A model generated the notes under the pieces. That model made no database searches. It saw only the letters and a program-made list of their open reading frames with translations, and was not told the DNA's origin. Positions 10,886 to 22,623 of a stretch of 64,000 nt of DNA are shown piece by piece. The stretch lies in assembly GCF_040939455.1 (NCBI RefSeq), contig NC_134106.1, forward strand, positions 39,144,001-39,208,000, read 5' to 3'. A program made the position numbers and the translations under genes. Positions within the stretch are counted from its first letter, which is position 1. Every line of letters begins with the position of its first letter. The stretch is from Microcebus murinus. Its lineage: Eukaryota > Chordata > Mammalia > Primates > Cheirogaleidae.

Positions 10886-10931
10886 TCAGAACTGACGTGT
10901 GGGACGGCCAAAACTCCCCTGCTTCCAAAAA

Positions 10932-11546
10932 ATGGGTAATATTCTGCTGCGGCGCCTTTTGTGGCCTATTATCATAAAATGCCTGTATGATGAGACTTCA
11001 GGCCCGCGCGTAGCAGCTAGCCAAAGTGCACTGAGTGACTTGCAAGAAGCAAGCTCAGAGAGAAGCAGTAAGGGAAAAACCGCGGTAAAAGGTGGAGAAA
11101 AAGAATATAGAGCTCAAAAAAGGAAAATGCAGGGAGGGAAAGCGCAGCCCGACCTGCAAAGGGAGAGAAAGAAGAAAAGGGAGAAAGAAAGAAGAAAGGG
11201 GAGAGAAAGAAAGAAGAAAGGGGAGAGAAAGAAAGGAGAAAAAGGGAGAGAAAGAAGGAGAAAAAGGGAGAGAAAGAAGGAGAAAAGGGGAGAGAAAGAA
11301 GAAAGGAGAAAAGGGAGAGAAAGAAGAAAGGAGAAAAGGGAGAGAAAGAAGAAAGGAGAAAAGGGAGAGAAAGAAGAAAGGAGAAAAGGGAGAGGTAGAA
11401 GAAAAGGGAGAGGTAGAAGAAAAGGGAGAGAAAGAAGAAAAGGGAGAGAAAGAAATGTAAAAGTACCAGGAATAAAAATAACAAAGGAAAGGACAGGACA
11501 GAAGACAGAGGAGATAGCCTTTTTCTGTCAGAATTTAAGAAATTAA
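10932..11546 (+). pseudogene. gag: gag N-terminal remnant running into purine tract
   Basis: An ATG with Gly at position 2 (MGNILLRRLL) follows the leader, consistent with a myristoylated matrix start. After about 60 residues the frame enters the purine-rich tandem tract and encodes only Lys/Arg/Glu repeats, then stops. No major-homology region or zinc knuckle is present, so capsid and nucleocapsid are lost. From about 11531 a different frame resumes with a Ser-rich acidic stretch that looks like Gag linker sequence; the tract has therefore shifted frame. The product would not form a capsid. Confidence 0.6.
11158..11456 (+). repeat. Purine-rich tandem tract inside provirus
   Basis: About 300 nt consist almost only of A and G. 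The clearest unit is about 25 nt (AGAGAAAGAAGAAAGGAGAA plus AAGGG), repeated around 11290-11395 and varying at both ends. The antisense strand is a long polypyrimidine run. It lies inside a very young element, so the expansion is recent or was carried by the source copy. Confidence 0.9.
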
Positions 11547-12865
11547 ATATTTCTGAGGATGATTCCTCTTCTTCCTCTTCTCTTACTTCCTCAAGTTCAG
11601 GGGAGGAGGCGGGGGAGGAACTAGAAAAGAAAGAGGAACCGGTTTTTCAGGAAGCGGCAGGTTGTGAGCGGTATCGCCCACCTCCGCATGCCCCGCCTTG
11701 GGAAGGGCTGGGTTTTTCTTGGGGGCTGCTCGCCGCTGGGGATCCTCTGCCCATACCCTGGAAAACAGAGGAGCCAGTGTGGGTACCTCAGTGGCCCTTA
11801 CCCTCTGAAAAGTTACTCGCGGCCCATAATCTAGTGCAAGAGCAGCTTACTCTTGGGCATCTTGAACCCTCTCATTCTCCTTAAAATACTCCTATTTTTG
11901 TGATTAAGAAAAGGTCTGGTAAATGGAGACTGTTGCATGACCTTAGAGCGATTAATGCCCAGATGCAGCTTATGGGGCCTGTTCAAAGAAGACTGCCCCT
12001 TCTCTCAGCTTTGCCTAAACATTGGAGTCTAATTATCTTGGACATTAAAGACTGTTTTTTCTCTATTCCCTTGCACCCACAAGATAAAAGCAGATTTGCA
12101 TTCACGCTTCCTTCCATAAACCATGAGCAGCCTGATGCAAGATATCAATGGCAGGTTTTGCCTCAGGGCATGGCTAACAGTCCCACTATGTGCCAACTTT
12201 ATGTGGCCTCAGCTATCCAGCCGGTTAGGCAGAAGTTTTCAAAGGTAAGAATTATACATTATATGGATGATATTCTCTTGTGTCATTGTGATAATGGCGT
12301 ACTTCGCCAAGCTTATGCGTCTCTCCAGGCTCACTTAAGGGAAAAGGGCTTGCTGGTCGCTCCAAAAAAGGTGCAAGAGGGAGAAGTAGGCGCGTTTCTT
12401 GGTAGTAGCATTCTCCCTGACAAAATTGTGCCTCAAAGACTGTCCATCCGAAGAGATGCCCTACAGCTAGGGCTATCACCCAAAGGACGCCTTTCCTTTG
12501 CTCTCTTTACTTTAAATTTTTTAAATTTAGATGTCAAAGGACGTTCGGCAGCAGACAGGCATGTCACGCCTGCTCCGCCACAAAAAGAATTAGTGAAGTG
12601 GAAAGATGTGTTGTCTAACCTATGGAAAGGCCCGGATCCAGTGTTAATGAGATCCAGGGGAGCTATTTGTATTTTTCCACAGGACCAGGACAATCCCATC
12701 TGGGTGCCCACGCGGCTGACCAGAACGGTGCAGCAGCCTCCAGAGCAGCATGGGGACCCAGTGGCTACTCCTCCTGACGACAGTATGGATGATCGCGAGG
12801 ATGGCAGCGGAGCCACGCTGGAGGATCCTGTCAGTGCCTCCCCTGCCGATGCCTGTGACACATAA
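11531..12865 (+). pseudogene. pol: pol remnant: RT palm/fingers fused to integrase C-terminus
   Basis: One frame runs from a Ser/Glu-rich gag-like stretch into reverse transcriptase. RT motifs are visible: [14 protein letters not shown] (about 11760-11800), the [12 protein letters not shown] block (about 11910-11945), a catalytic aspartate block ([14 protein letters not shown]), LPQGMANSP and YMDD at 12260-12271. An in-frame TAA at 11882-11884 replaces an expected residue just before the fingers. Homology stops near 12470 and resumes at about 12580 with [17 protein letters not shown], the C-terminal end of betaretroviral integrase. The RT connection, RNase H and the integrase catalytic core are deleted. 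It ends at TAA 12863-12865. Confidence 0.85.
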
Positions 12866-13004
12866 CTCACCAAATTTCCCTCGCTTCTTTTCTACTAATG
12901 TTTCCTTGGACACTGCGTACATGCCGTTGGACACGCAGAGTAGTAAACTGGAGGAAAATAGATCCTTCTCCTTGAAGGGGACTTTGTGTTTTGTGTGGGG
13001 TTAA
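12750..13004 (+). pseudogene. env: env start remnant overlapping pol end
   Basis: The ATG opens a different frame from pol, with a hydrophobic leader ([12 protein letters not shown]) typical of a surface-protein signal sequence. The frame stops after 84 codons. Short Asn-X-Ser/Thr-bearing pieces continue to about 13445 in other frames. No furin site, fusion peptide or membrane anchor can be read, so most of env is deleted. The pol/env overlap is usual for betaretroviruses. Confidence 0.6.
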
Positions 13005-13690
13005 CGGAAGCTGCACGGACTTGGCCCCCCTGTCCATTGGTGGCTGGGGGTATGGCAAGGAATGCTAGTTTCACATGGAATCTTAGCGACTCTTTTAAAG
13101 GTTCTGTGAGGGTGATTGCGGGAGGGCAAAAACGCGACCTTTGCCCCTACCCCTGTCTGGGTTTGGCCCCCGTTTATCTGGGTGGTATCCACGGAAAAAC
13201 CCTCTGGTACACATGTGAACTGTTCCTCTAATACGTGCAATTATACATTGTGTTAGAATGCCACGTCTCACCCCTCTGCCATTGTTACTTGCTTGCCTAG
13301 ATACATTCCTGTTCCTGTTGAAGCTCCTAGCTCTATGACTTTGTTTCGGTCTTGCAGCCACGGACCATGTGGTATTGGCACAGACATTTGCTGCGCTTGA
13401 ACTGAGACAGTCTGCACAGGTGTGGTTGACCATGCTAAAAGGTTAGCCTAGTTTTGGGTTGCACCCGCTCCTACCCCCAGGTATTTAAGTAGACATGGCC
13501 TTTGTACTCTGAGGGGTCTCTCCCATTGCACCAAATAAGGCATGTCTCCTATCCCACAGCCAGCCTTTGCACACCTCCGAGTTGTGCTCATTGCACGAGG
13601 ATAGGTGGTTGCTGGTGAAAGTGAGGCTCTGCAACCTTGATCGCACGGTCGAAGGATGGTGCTGAACGGTTGCTCAGCTCTCATTAAATT

Positions 13691-13707
13691 AATAAAACAG
13701 GGGGAGA
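13691..13707 (+). other. Polypurine tract of provirus
   Basis: AATAAAACAGGGGGAGA directly precedes the 3' LTR, the normal plus-strand primer position. Confidence 0.85.
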
Positions 13708-14035
13708 TGTGGGGCGCGGTGTTAACGCCATTGCAAGATGGCGCCTGTTTCCGGCTTTGCCTAGAGCAGCTAACAAGTTCAGCGCAGGCACAATTGTCGG
13801 TTGCCCTGTGGCGCGAGAATGCAAACAAAGGGTCCTGATATGGGCTAATGCTTTGGGGGCTCGACAGTTGAGCGGCCTATCGCAGCTTAGGGGTTGTACT
13901 TCTGGGGTATATAGCGGCCTGCGCGCTGCCGGGCTGGGTCTTCCGCATCATGTAAGTTTAAAGGGAACCCCATTAAAGCACGGTCAGAAGAACTCCGGTT
14001 GCCGCGTCTTCCTTGCTGGCGAGGCGGGCGCGACA
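13708..14035 (+). promoter_or_regulatory. 3' LTR of IAP-like provirus
   Basis: 327 of 328 bases are the same as the 5' LTR. The TATA-like motif is at 13907-13914 and ATTAAA at 13972-13977. It retains AAGATGGCGCC (13736-13746). Confidence 0.95.
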
Positions 14036-14041
14036 GGCAGG
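14036..14041. repeat. Target-site duplication of provirus, right
   Basis: GGCAGG, matching 10482-10487. Confidence 0.9.
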
Positions 14042-14305
14042 GACCCTCCTTTGTGTGTTAGTCCCCTTTTATAACTTAGTTGTTTACACTCTGGTCATGC
14101 AACCACCCCCACAGTGATTTTTACTTCAGCCTGCCCCTGATAGGCCCTAACCTGTTCCGGGTCCTAGCTGAGAGACTCAGGTTTCTGCTCTCTTTGTCTT
14201 TTTCCTCTGCATCCCATAATATACTCATAATGCCTTGCGGTTAGCTAGCAAGCAGTAAACAGAAGCTGGAAGGTGTCTATTGTCCTTATAGCCCAGTATC
14301 TTACA

Positions 14306-14721
14306 CTGTTTAACTTGAATGTCTCTCTTTCCAGGGGTGGCCCTCAGGTGAGCACCTGGCTGACAGGCACGGGCCTCCTTGTCCCACAGCCTCTGCCTTC
14401 CTGCTGCCTTCCAAAAACAGTGGCAGCCCCCATCTGTGCTGTCCCCTGACTGGCTTCTATCTCTGCTGCTGTCTTACCTGCTCTCTGACTGAGGCTCCGG
14501 AAAACCACGGTAGGAGGGTAGGACCCTTTCAGGGGTTTTTGCGATTTAAGACATAAGAAAAACCTGCAAGAATCAAAGAGCTGAAGTTATTGTGGTGGGA
14601 TTATAGGCAGTGAGGCTGATGTTCTGCAAAAGGAATAGGTAGCAGGCGACACTGCTCCAAGGAACAGGGCAGGGCCTCTCCTCAGTTTGCTTTTCCTCCT
14701 TCCAATACTAAAGAGCCTTTC
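14306..14721. other. Unassigned intergenic sequence
   Basis: Neither a gene nor a recognised repeat was seen here. Confidence 0.4.
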
Positions 14722-14857
14722 CAGATTTAACTGATTGATTGAGACACGGTCTCCCTTTGTTGCCCAGGCTGCTTTTGAACTCCTGGGCTCAAGTCATCCT
14801 CCTGCCTTGGGCTGCGGAGTAGCTGGGACTATAGGAATGTGCCAAAACACCCAGCTG
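14722..14857 (-). mobile_element. Alu monomer (FLAM-like)
   Basis: A single arm only. Short imperfect target duplication AAGAGCCTTT (14710-14719) and AAGAGCTTTT (14859-14868). Confidence 0.75.
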
Positions 14858-15150
14858 AAGAGCTTTTAAACTATCAGGTTTTCCACTCATCCTCACCTTC
14901 CAGAAACTCTTCCTACACAGAAGATGTTCACCGAACAGAATTATTAAAAACACAGAGCTCCTTACTGCAGATTCTGTCAACAACTAGACTCTTGACAATC
15001 TTTAGGATTTTTCTTACTCTCAGTTTCTCCATCTGTGAAATAGAAATAATCAAAGGGTGGGCTGGCCTGTAGTCTTTGAAGGCCATTAATTAGAAGGGGT
15101 GAAGGGAGCCAGGATATTTCTAGAAGGGAGAGAAAGACTCTTTATGAATT

Positions 15151-15430
15151 TTTTTTTTTTTTGACACAGATTCTCATTTTGTCACCCCAGCTACAGTGAC
15201 ATCATGACAGCTCACAGCAACCTCATACTCCAGGGCTCAAGTGATCCTCCTGCCTCAGCCTCCTTAGTAGCTGGGACTCACAGTTGTGCACCATGAGGCC
15301 CAGCTAATTTTTCTATTTTTAGTAGAGACTGAGTCTCATTCTTGCTCAGGCTGGTCTCAAACTCCTGGCCTCAAGTGATTCTCCCACCCAGAGTACTAGG
15401 ATTACAGGCATGAGCCACTACACATGGCAT
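15151..15430 (-). mobile_element. Alu dimer, diverged
   Basis: Both arms are recognisable. The linker is short (CTATTTTTAGTAGAGACTGAG) without the expanded strepsirrhine linker, so it is an older copy. Confidence 0.85.
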
Positions 15431-15597
15431 GTTCATGAAATTTGAGAACCCAGAATTGAATGGTATACTCCTAGAAATAATTATTAATATACTCTGTTTT
15501 CCCAGGGCAATATGATAGAGTCTCTACTTCATTAACCTGACCCAATCAAAGCTCACAGATTATGAGAGCTAGAAGGGACCTCAAGGACCATTTAATT

Positions 15598-16100
<503 letters not shown>

Positions 16101-16217
16101 AAACACCAGCGATCTGGTCCAGCATGAACAAGGATAAGACAACCTCAGAAGGTGATGTGAGTCAAACAAAAGTCTCATGGCAATGGGATGGAATGGCTTG
16201 TGGTAGCCATAGGGAAG

Positions 16218-16627
16218 TGTATCAGTCTGTTTTGCATTGCTATAAGGAAATGCCTGAATCTAGGTAATTTACAAAGAAAAGTGGTTAATTTGGCTCATTG
16301 TTCTACAGGCTATATAAGAAGCATGCCGCCCGCATTTGCTTCTCATGAGGACTTCAGGGAATTTTCAATTGAGGTGAGAGATGAAGTATGAGCAGGTGAG
16401 TCACGTAGCAAGAGCAGGAGCAAGAGAGGGAGGAGGTGGTGCCAGACCCTTTTAAACAACCAGCTTTCCTGGGAACTAATAAATCTCATTGGTGCAGGGA
16501 GGGCACTAAGCCATTCATGAGGAATCTGCCCCCATGACCCAAACACCTCTCACTAGACCCTGCATTCAACACTGGGGATCAAATTGCAACATGAGATTTG
16601 GAGGGGCCAAACATCCAAACCATATCA
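16218..16627 (-). mobile_element. MaLR LTR (MST/THE1-like), antisense
   Basis: Read on the minus strand it starts TGATATGGTTTGGATG and ends ACAGACTGATACA, the hallmarks of ERVL-MaLR LTRs. It carries the usual CATGGGGGCAG and TAATAAATC-type segments in reverse. Confidence 0.85.
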
Positions 16628-16735
16628 GGGAGGAAAAATAATTCTTAGTTGAAATGAACCCCTGTAACAGAAGACAGGTTAACAAGAGAAAACCAAACAG
16701 AAGTTTATTAACGTGTATATTCCACATATGCATTT

Positions 16736-17300
16736 TGAAGGAGCTCAGGGAATTTCACCCCAAAATATGACTCCTTGGTAATTAAAGGCCCTTAGAGAGC
16801 AGTGCACCTTGGAAGGGGCTATCCCTCTATCTTCATAAAAACCAGACAGACCCATCAATAAGAACAACTGTCTTTCCTTCCCCTCCCTGTTATTCCAATA
16901 TATTGCAGGAAAGAAGATCAAGAATGCAACTAGACCTGGCCCAACCCATTTTACAGATAATACCTGTTTCTCAGGTTAATTTAGTTTCCAAAGGGAATCA
17001 TTTACAAGTCAATCTGTTTCCCTCCATCCATTCATTCTCCCAAGTATCTATTCATCTTCTCTATTAATCATTTATTACCCCATAACAGAATTACTTATAT
17101 TCCTCATCTCTCCCTCCCCTCTAAAATGAGGGTATATAAATTTATGGACCTCATTGGAATATTAGGTAATTACTCTGTGATTCTCCCCGTGTGCATGGTA
17201 AGTAAATTTATAATTTCCTTCTCTTATTTAATCTGCCTTATTGTGAGTTGATCTTTCAGTGAACCTTCTAGGGGCAAAGAGTAAGGTTTCCTTCTCCCCC
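16736..17300 (+). mobile_element. LTR, same family as LTR A/B
   Basis: Shares CCCCAAAATATGACTCCTT near the start, TCTGTGATTCT after the TATA region, and GTGAGTTGATCTTTCAGTGA with TGAACCTTC near the end, matching LTR B. A TATA-like GTATATAAATT is at about 17132. A short stretch at 16640-16735 with an antisense polyadenylation signal is other LTR debris. Confidence 0.65.
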
Positions 17301-17444
17301 ATAATTTGAAACAACCAAGGAATAAATAGTTCTCAAATACATGGCTTTGCATTCCAGCTTACATAGCATCTTCAACAAAGAATAGTAAATTTTTAGAGGC
17401 AACAAGACAAAGGAAAAAAACTTTGAGTCTCTAAGGGCAGCAAC

Positions 17445-17804
17445 TGTTATAGGTGGTCCGGAGGACAAACCACAAACCAAACGGCACAGACAATCAAAGT
17501 TTATTATTTGCCAGTGGGCTCAGAGGAGCCTTGCCACCAAATTCTGAGCACGGTCTACCCCATTTTTCACACTGCTATTAAGTTGGGGTGGTCCAAGGGG
17601 TGGAGTATCAGGTATAGGTTATTGATGTGTCAGGTAATAGATTTAGTGTTATGCTGATGCTGGGAAATAAACTAGTTGATGGGCCAGGAAACAGGTTAGT
17701 ATTATGCTGATGTGGGTCTTCCATGAGTTGGGGAGGGGAGAGTGGTGTCCCCGTGCCTGATGCACCAGGTAACAGATGGGGGTAGATGGGGGTTTCCCTT
17801 ATCA
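17445..17804 (-). mobile_element. Solo LTR, family X, copy 2 (antisense)
   Basis: 360 bp with ends TGATAAGGG/ATAACA on the minus strand and a 4-bp target duplication CAAC (17441-17444 and 17805-17808). It is better preserved than copy 1 at 1913-2259. Confidence 0.85.
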
Positions 17805-17845
17805 CAACTATGGAGAAGGCAAATAAATGGCAAATAAAGGCTAAT

Positions 17846-18011
17846 TAGGCCAGGCAAGGTGGCTCACACCTGTAATACTAGCACTCTGGGAGGCTGAGGC
17901 AGGAGGATTGCTTAAGCCAAAGAGTTTGAGGTTGCTCTGACCTAGGTTGGTACCACTATACTCTAGCCTGGGCAACAGAGCAAGACTCTGTCTCAGAAAG
18001 AAAAAAACAAG
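17846..18011 (+). mobile_element. Alu, internally deleted/monomeric
   Basis: One arm (GGCCAGGCAAGGTGGCTCAC to CTGTCTCAGAAAG). The duplication AAGGCTAATTAG lies before it (about 17837-17848) and after the next Alu (about 18353-18364), showing that the next element landed in its A-tail. Confidence 0.85.
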
Positions 18012-18352
<341 letters not shown>

Positions 18353-18364
18353 AAGGCTAATTAG

Positions 18365-18640
18365 TAAACCTTGTTAATGTAGATTCCTCTGGGGCCATCT
18401 CCAAGTCCACAGGGGTCTAAAATTGTCTTCAGTGGTTAACTTTAGTCCTCCCTGGTAGAAGGAGGAGCAAGAGGATTATCTGCTATCTTTGTAAATCTAT
18501 GACCTGCTTTTAGGCAAATAGAGGAAGGGTTAGAGAACTTTCCTGTGTCTGCTCCTTCTTACTTGCCTTCAGCTCAAAAGTCCTTATACAAAAGAGGCAT
18601 ATTTGGGGGTGGCATATTCTGGTCTCCTACCCAGCTAAAT
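18365..18640 (-). mobile_element. Probable antisense LTR fragment
   Basis: The minus strand reads GGGTAGGAGACCAGAATATG then GCCACCCCCAAATATG, which resembles the U3 start of class I LTRs. Tentative. Confidence 0.35.
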
Positions 18641-19190
18641 GGAGGCAAAGACCACACAGGGTCTAGAAAGAAGGAAATTGCAGAAGAGCCTCATCACTGT
18701 CACTCAATACCTGCCACATGCCAAGCTCTGGACTAAGTACTGCAGTAAAAAGAATACTGATATGAATTACTTACTGTGTTGTTAAAACTGCAAGGTCCAG
18801 TTGCTGACTGCACAAAGAGCCAATTATTGATGCTAGGAAGATTACCAAGGAAGAAAGGAATTTTTTTAATATAGTAGACGTCTTATTGGGAAAATGGGAG
18901 AAGCTGCCTCAAATCCATCTCTCCAACTAATGGAGATTATGGGCCTTTTAGGGAGGGACCATGTGTCTTGGGGCAGGTCACAGGGAATAGTGAGTCTTGG
19001 CCTCAGGAAGTCTGCCCTGGGGCCTACAGACTCTCAACTCATCTTACAGACAATCCATCCTTTCTGGGAAACAACTCAAAAGGTCAAGTAGTTAGTTAAG
19101 GGACAACATTATAAAATAAACATATAGGGGTCATTGTATTTGTTCATGGAGCCAATTACAACTGTTCCCAAGGAGTAAACTGTCTGTTAC
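18641..19190 (-). mobile_element. Probable antisense LTR debris
   Basis: A possible MIR scrap (CACATGCCAAGCTCTGGACTAAG, about 18715-18738), then sequence with an antisense-polyadenylation look (TTATTGGGAAAATGG). The family was not recognised. Confidence 0.3.
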
Positions 19191-19194
19191 CAAA

Positions 19195-19690
19195 AGTTTG
19201 ATACTTGTCCCTGAGGCTGAATTGGTGAGAACGAAGAATGAGGACAAGCAGTTTTAGTAAAAGGAAAGAAGTTTATTTACTGGCAAATGAGGAGGGCGGC
19301 AGACTAGCCTCTCAAAAGACCACCATCCTACCTTTAAGCAGAAATACAGGGCTTTTTAAAGAGGGGGTTTTTGGTGGTGGGGCTCGGGTCTATGTCACCA
19401 GTGTCACATGTCATGGCTTTCAGCTATTGTTCAACTGTAGTTGGGGACTTCAGTGGACCAATTATTACAGTCTCATGACCTTTGTCTGGACAATTCTGTT
19501 CACCCATCTCTTGTGGTTTAAGATGCCAGAAAACAAATAGCAAAGAACATTTTCTTGCCCTTTTGATTACTGGTCTTAGGCAGGAATGTAGGTTATAGTT
19601 TCCAAAAAGGGTGGGGGTTTTAGAGAGATAAATCATACAACATTTTGCCCGTTTTTAGACCCTTATCTCTGTTACTCGCTGGTGGACTTG
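19195..19690 (-). mobile_element. Antisense LTR, unassigned family
   Basis: An antisense AATAAA context (AAGTTTATTTACTGGC, about 19270) and an AT-rich U3-like remainder suggest a solo LTR. Ends are not resolved. Confidence 0.45.
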
Positions 19691-19821
19691 ATCATATACC
19701 AATAACTGGAGGAAGGAGAAAGTGAACTTCATGCTCAAAGATGTTCATTGCAGTATTATTTATAATAGTGAAAAACTGAAAACAATTGTTTAGTAATAAG
19801 AGGATTCATTTATTTTCTTCC

Positions 19822-20248
<427 letters not shown>

Positions 20249-20332
20249 TGGAAAATTCTTAAGTAAACAATAAGTTACATGTATTTGATGCAGTATTTTG
20301 GAGCCATTAAGCTCAATTTTCCAAGTAGAATT

Positions 20333-20492
20333 CTTTTTGTTGTTTTGAGACAGTCTCACTCTGTCACCTGGACTAGAGTGCCGTGGCGCCAGCCTAGCTC
20401 ACAGCAACCTCAAACTCCTGAGTTCAAGTGATCCTCCTGCCTTGGCCTCTCAGAATTCTAGGGTTACAGGGGTGAGCCATCATACCTTGCCT
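20333..20492 (-). mobile_element. Alu, internally deleted
   Basis: Start and end of the dimer are joined with the middle missing. Duplication TTCCAAGTAGAATT (20319-20332) and TTCCAAGGAGAATT (20493-20506). Confidence 0.85.
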
Positions 20493-20528
20493 TCCAAGGA
20501 GAATTTTAAATCAAAAAGAAATGTCCTC

Positions 20529-20850
<322 letters not shown>

Positions 20851-21061
20851 AAAAGTCCTCATTATAAGTAGAAAACTAAGATATGAAATTGTACATAGAT
20901 TATAATCATAGGTTATGTGCATACACAAAAAGGCTAAAAGGAAACACCAAAATGTTAACAAGTACTGACAACAGGGTATTTTGGTTGTTGAAAAAGAGAT
21001 GCTTCCTCTTTTTTACTTCTTCCTTCCTTTTCTCTTGTCAATGGAAAAGAAGCCAAACTCT

Positions 21062-21865
21062 GTAAAATAATCTAAAGAAGTTTATTCTGAGCCAGATTTG
21101 AGGACCATGGCCTGGAGCCACACCCAAGAAACCTTGAGCAAGTGGACTTACTGTGGTTGGGTTACAGTTTGGTTTTATACATTTCAGGTAGACAGGAATT
21201 ACACCTATAGTTGTAAATCAAGATGTGAATTTTAGGGCATCTGTTGCAGGAAGAAAAAAAAAGATGTGGAGGGCACACATTGGTTTGGCACAAAAAGGTG
21301 GGACATCTCAAAACAGGAGGTGTGGGTTATAAGTGGGTTTAAAGACTCTTTGATTTTGTAATTGGTTAAGGAAATGAAGTTTTGGCCAGGCATGGTGGCT
21401 CATGCCTATAATCCTAGCACTCTCAGAAGCTGAGGTGGGAGGATTGCTTGAGGTCAGGAGTTTGAGGTTGCAGTGAGCTAGATTGACACCATGGTACTCT
21501 ACCCTGGGCAACAGAGCAAGACTCTGTCTCAAAGAAAAAAATAAATAAAAGGAAAGAGAAAAAAGAAATGAAGCTCATCTAAAGGATTGGAATGTTTTAA
21601 GATAAGGAAGTCTGTTAATAGAGACAAGCCACAGTCCATATACCCAGACTCAAGTAATTTGTTATGTAAATTGAGACCCTGCACATGTATTTTAAGCTTT
21701 ATCTAGCAGAGCCTTAGACCTGTTAATGAGTTTCAAAGGATATCTCCAAGAAGGGAGGGGAGCTTGATGAGGCATGTCTGACCTCGCTTCTCATGACTAG
21801 CAACTCAGTTTTAGGGTATCCCCTTGGCCAAGAGAGGGTCCATTCAGTAACTGGGGCAGAGGTGC
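21062..21865 (-). mobile_element. Antisense LTR split by an Alu monomer
   Basis: An antisense AATAAA (AAGTTTATTCTGAGCC, about 21078) followed by long U3-like sequence and CCTTGGCCAAGAGAGGGTCC near the far end is characteristic of an old mammalian LTR family. It was not named with confidence. Confidence 0.65.
21384..21564 (+). mobile_element. Alu monomer
   Basis: Duplication GAAATGAAG (21371-21379 and 21565-21573). One arm only, with an A-rich tail carrying AAAT and AAAG units. Confidence 0.85.
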
Positions 21866-22623
21866 TTAAGATTTTATTTTAATTCACACTGTATTTCTCA
21901 ATTATTTTAAAATGACCCAGGCCAGTTGGAACTTCACTGGGTGGATGATAGGGGCCATTCCTTGCCTGTGTAATTTTTAGAGTGTTCCCTGTCTTTTGCA
22001 CTTTCTTGGTGCAGGAATCCTCGCCTGCAAATGTGGGCACAGAGAGATCTGCCAAGGGTCGCCCAGGGGGTTAACTGGAAACTCAGGTAGAATCCATCTC
22101 CTGTATTTTAGCCTTGGTCTTGGTGGGTCTGCACAGTGTGCACACTTGGGTGGGCCTGAGGAACAGACGGGAGGCTGTGGTGATGGGCATCTGCCTATTC
22201 CAGGAGGGCTGGGCCTGTTGCTGGAGGCTGGGGCCTCACTCCCCATCCTCCCCACCCTCCCTGCAGGAATGAAGACCCTCAAGCAGAGCAGCACCTTACA
22301 ATGAGCTGATACAGGAAAGGTACCTGTAGGGTATAGCCCCTCCAAATTATTACCAAAGGGATCATTAAAACAAAGTGAAATTTGTCTTTACCTAGGTGAG
22401 GCAGAATAGAGTCTCTCAGGAGCACCTTGGCAGAGGGAGGGGGCAGTCTGGTTTAAGGTGGGCATTTCAATGCAGAGGCTTCATTAGCACAGGGTGAGAG
22501 TCATAATAGCTCAGACTGATGGACAGAGCAAGGCAGGGGTTTAGAGGCAAGGGTCTTGGGTAGTGAACTATCTTTTGATGTTTCATATTGAAGAATCAAA
22601 CACTTTGATGGTCATTTAAATCA
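21866..22623. other. Unassigned, about 0.75 kb
   Basis: Moderately GC-rich. Open frames of about 100 codons occur on both strands around 21990-22340 without domain features. No gene supported. Confidence 0.4.

Larger units (their letters stand above)
10488..14035 (+). mobile_element. IAP-like class II endogenous provirus, internally deleted
   Basis: A 3548-bp insertion has two 328-bp LTRs, a 6-bp target duplication, a tRNA-Phe-type primer site, a polypurine tract and betaretroviral coding remnants in the order gag N-terminus, RT, integrase C-terminus, env start. tRNA-Phe priming and the LTR's GCAAGATGGCGCC near the start recall rodent IAP elements. The LTRs differ at one base (A at 10523, G at 13743), a CpG transition, so the insertion is recent. 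The 2.9-kb interior is far shorter than a complete provirus (usually 7-9 kb). Most of gag, all of pro, RNase H, most of integrase and most of env are absent, so it is non-autonomous. Confidence 0.92.
10345..14305 (-). mobile_element. Older antisense LTR split by the IAP-like provirus
   Basis: Bases 10345-10487 (TGTTAT start, antisense AATAAA in GAGTTTTATTG) resemble the R/U5 end of family Z LTRs (CAGAGAGACAGGGTCACCGAGG is close to CAGAGAGGCAGAGTCACCGAGG at 7132). The remainder continues at 14036 after the provirus. The right end near 14305 is an estimate. Confidence 0.6.

Noticed and set aside
11017..11484. 155-codon Phe/Leu/Ser-rich open frame on the minus strand
   Set aside because: It is simply the complement of the purine tandem tract in the provirus.
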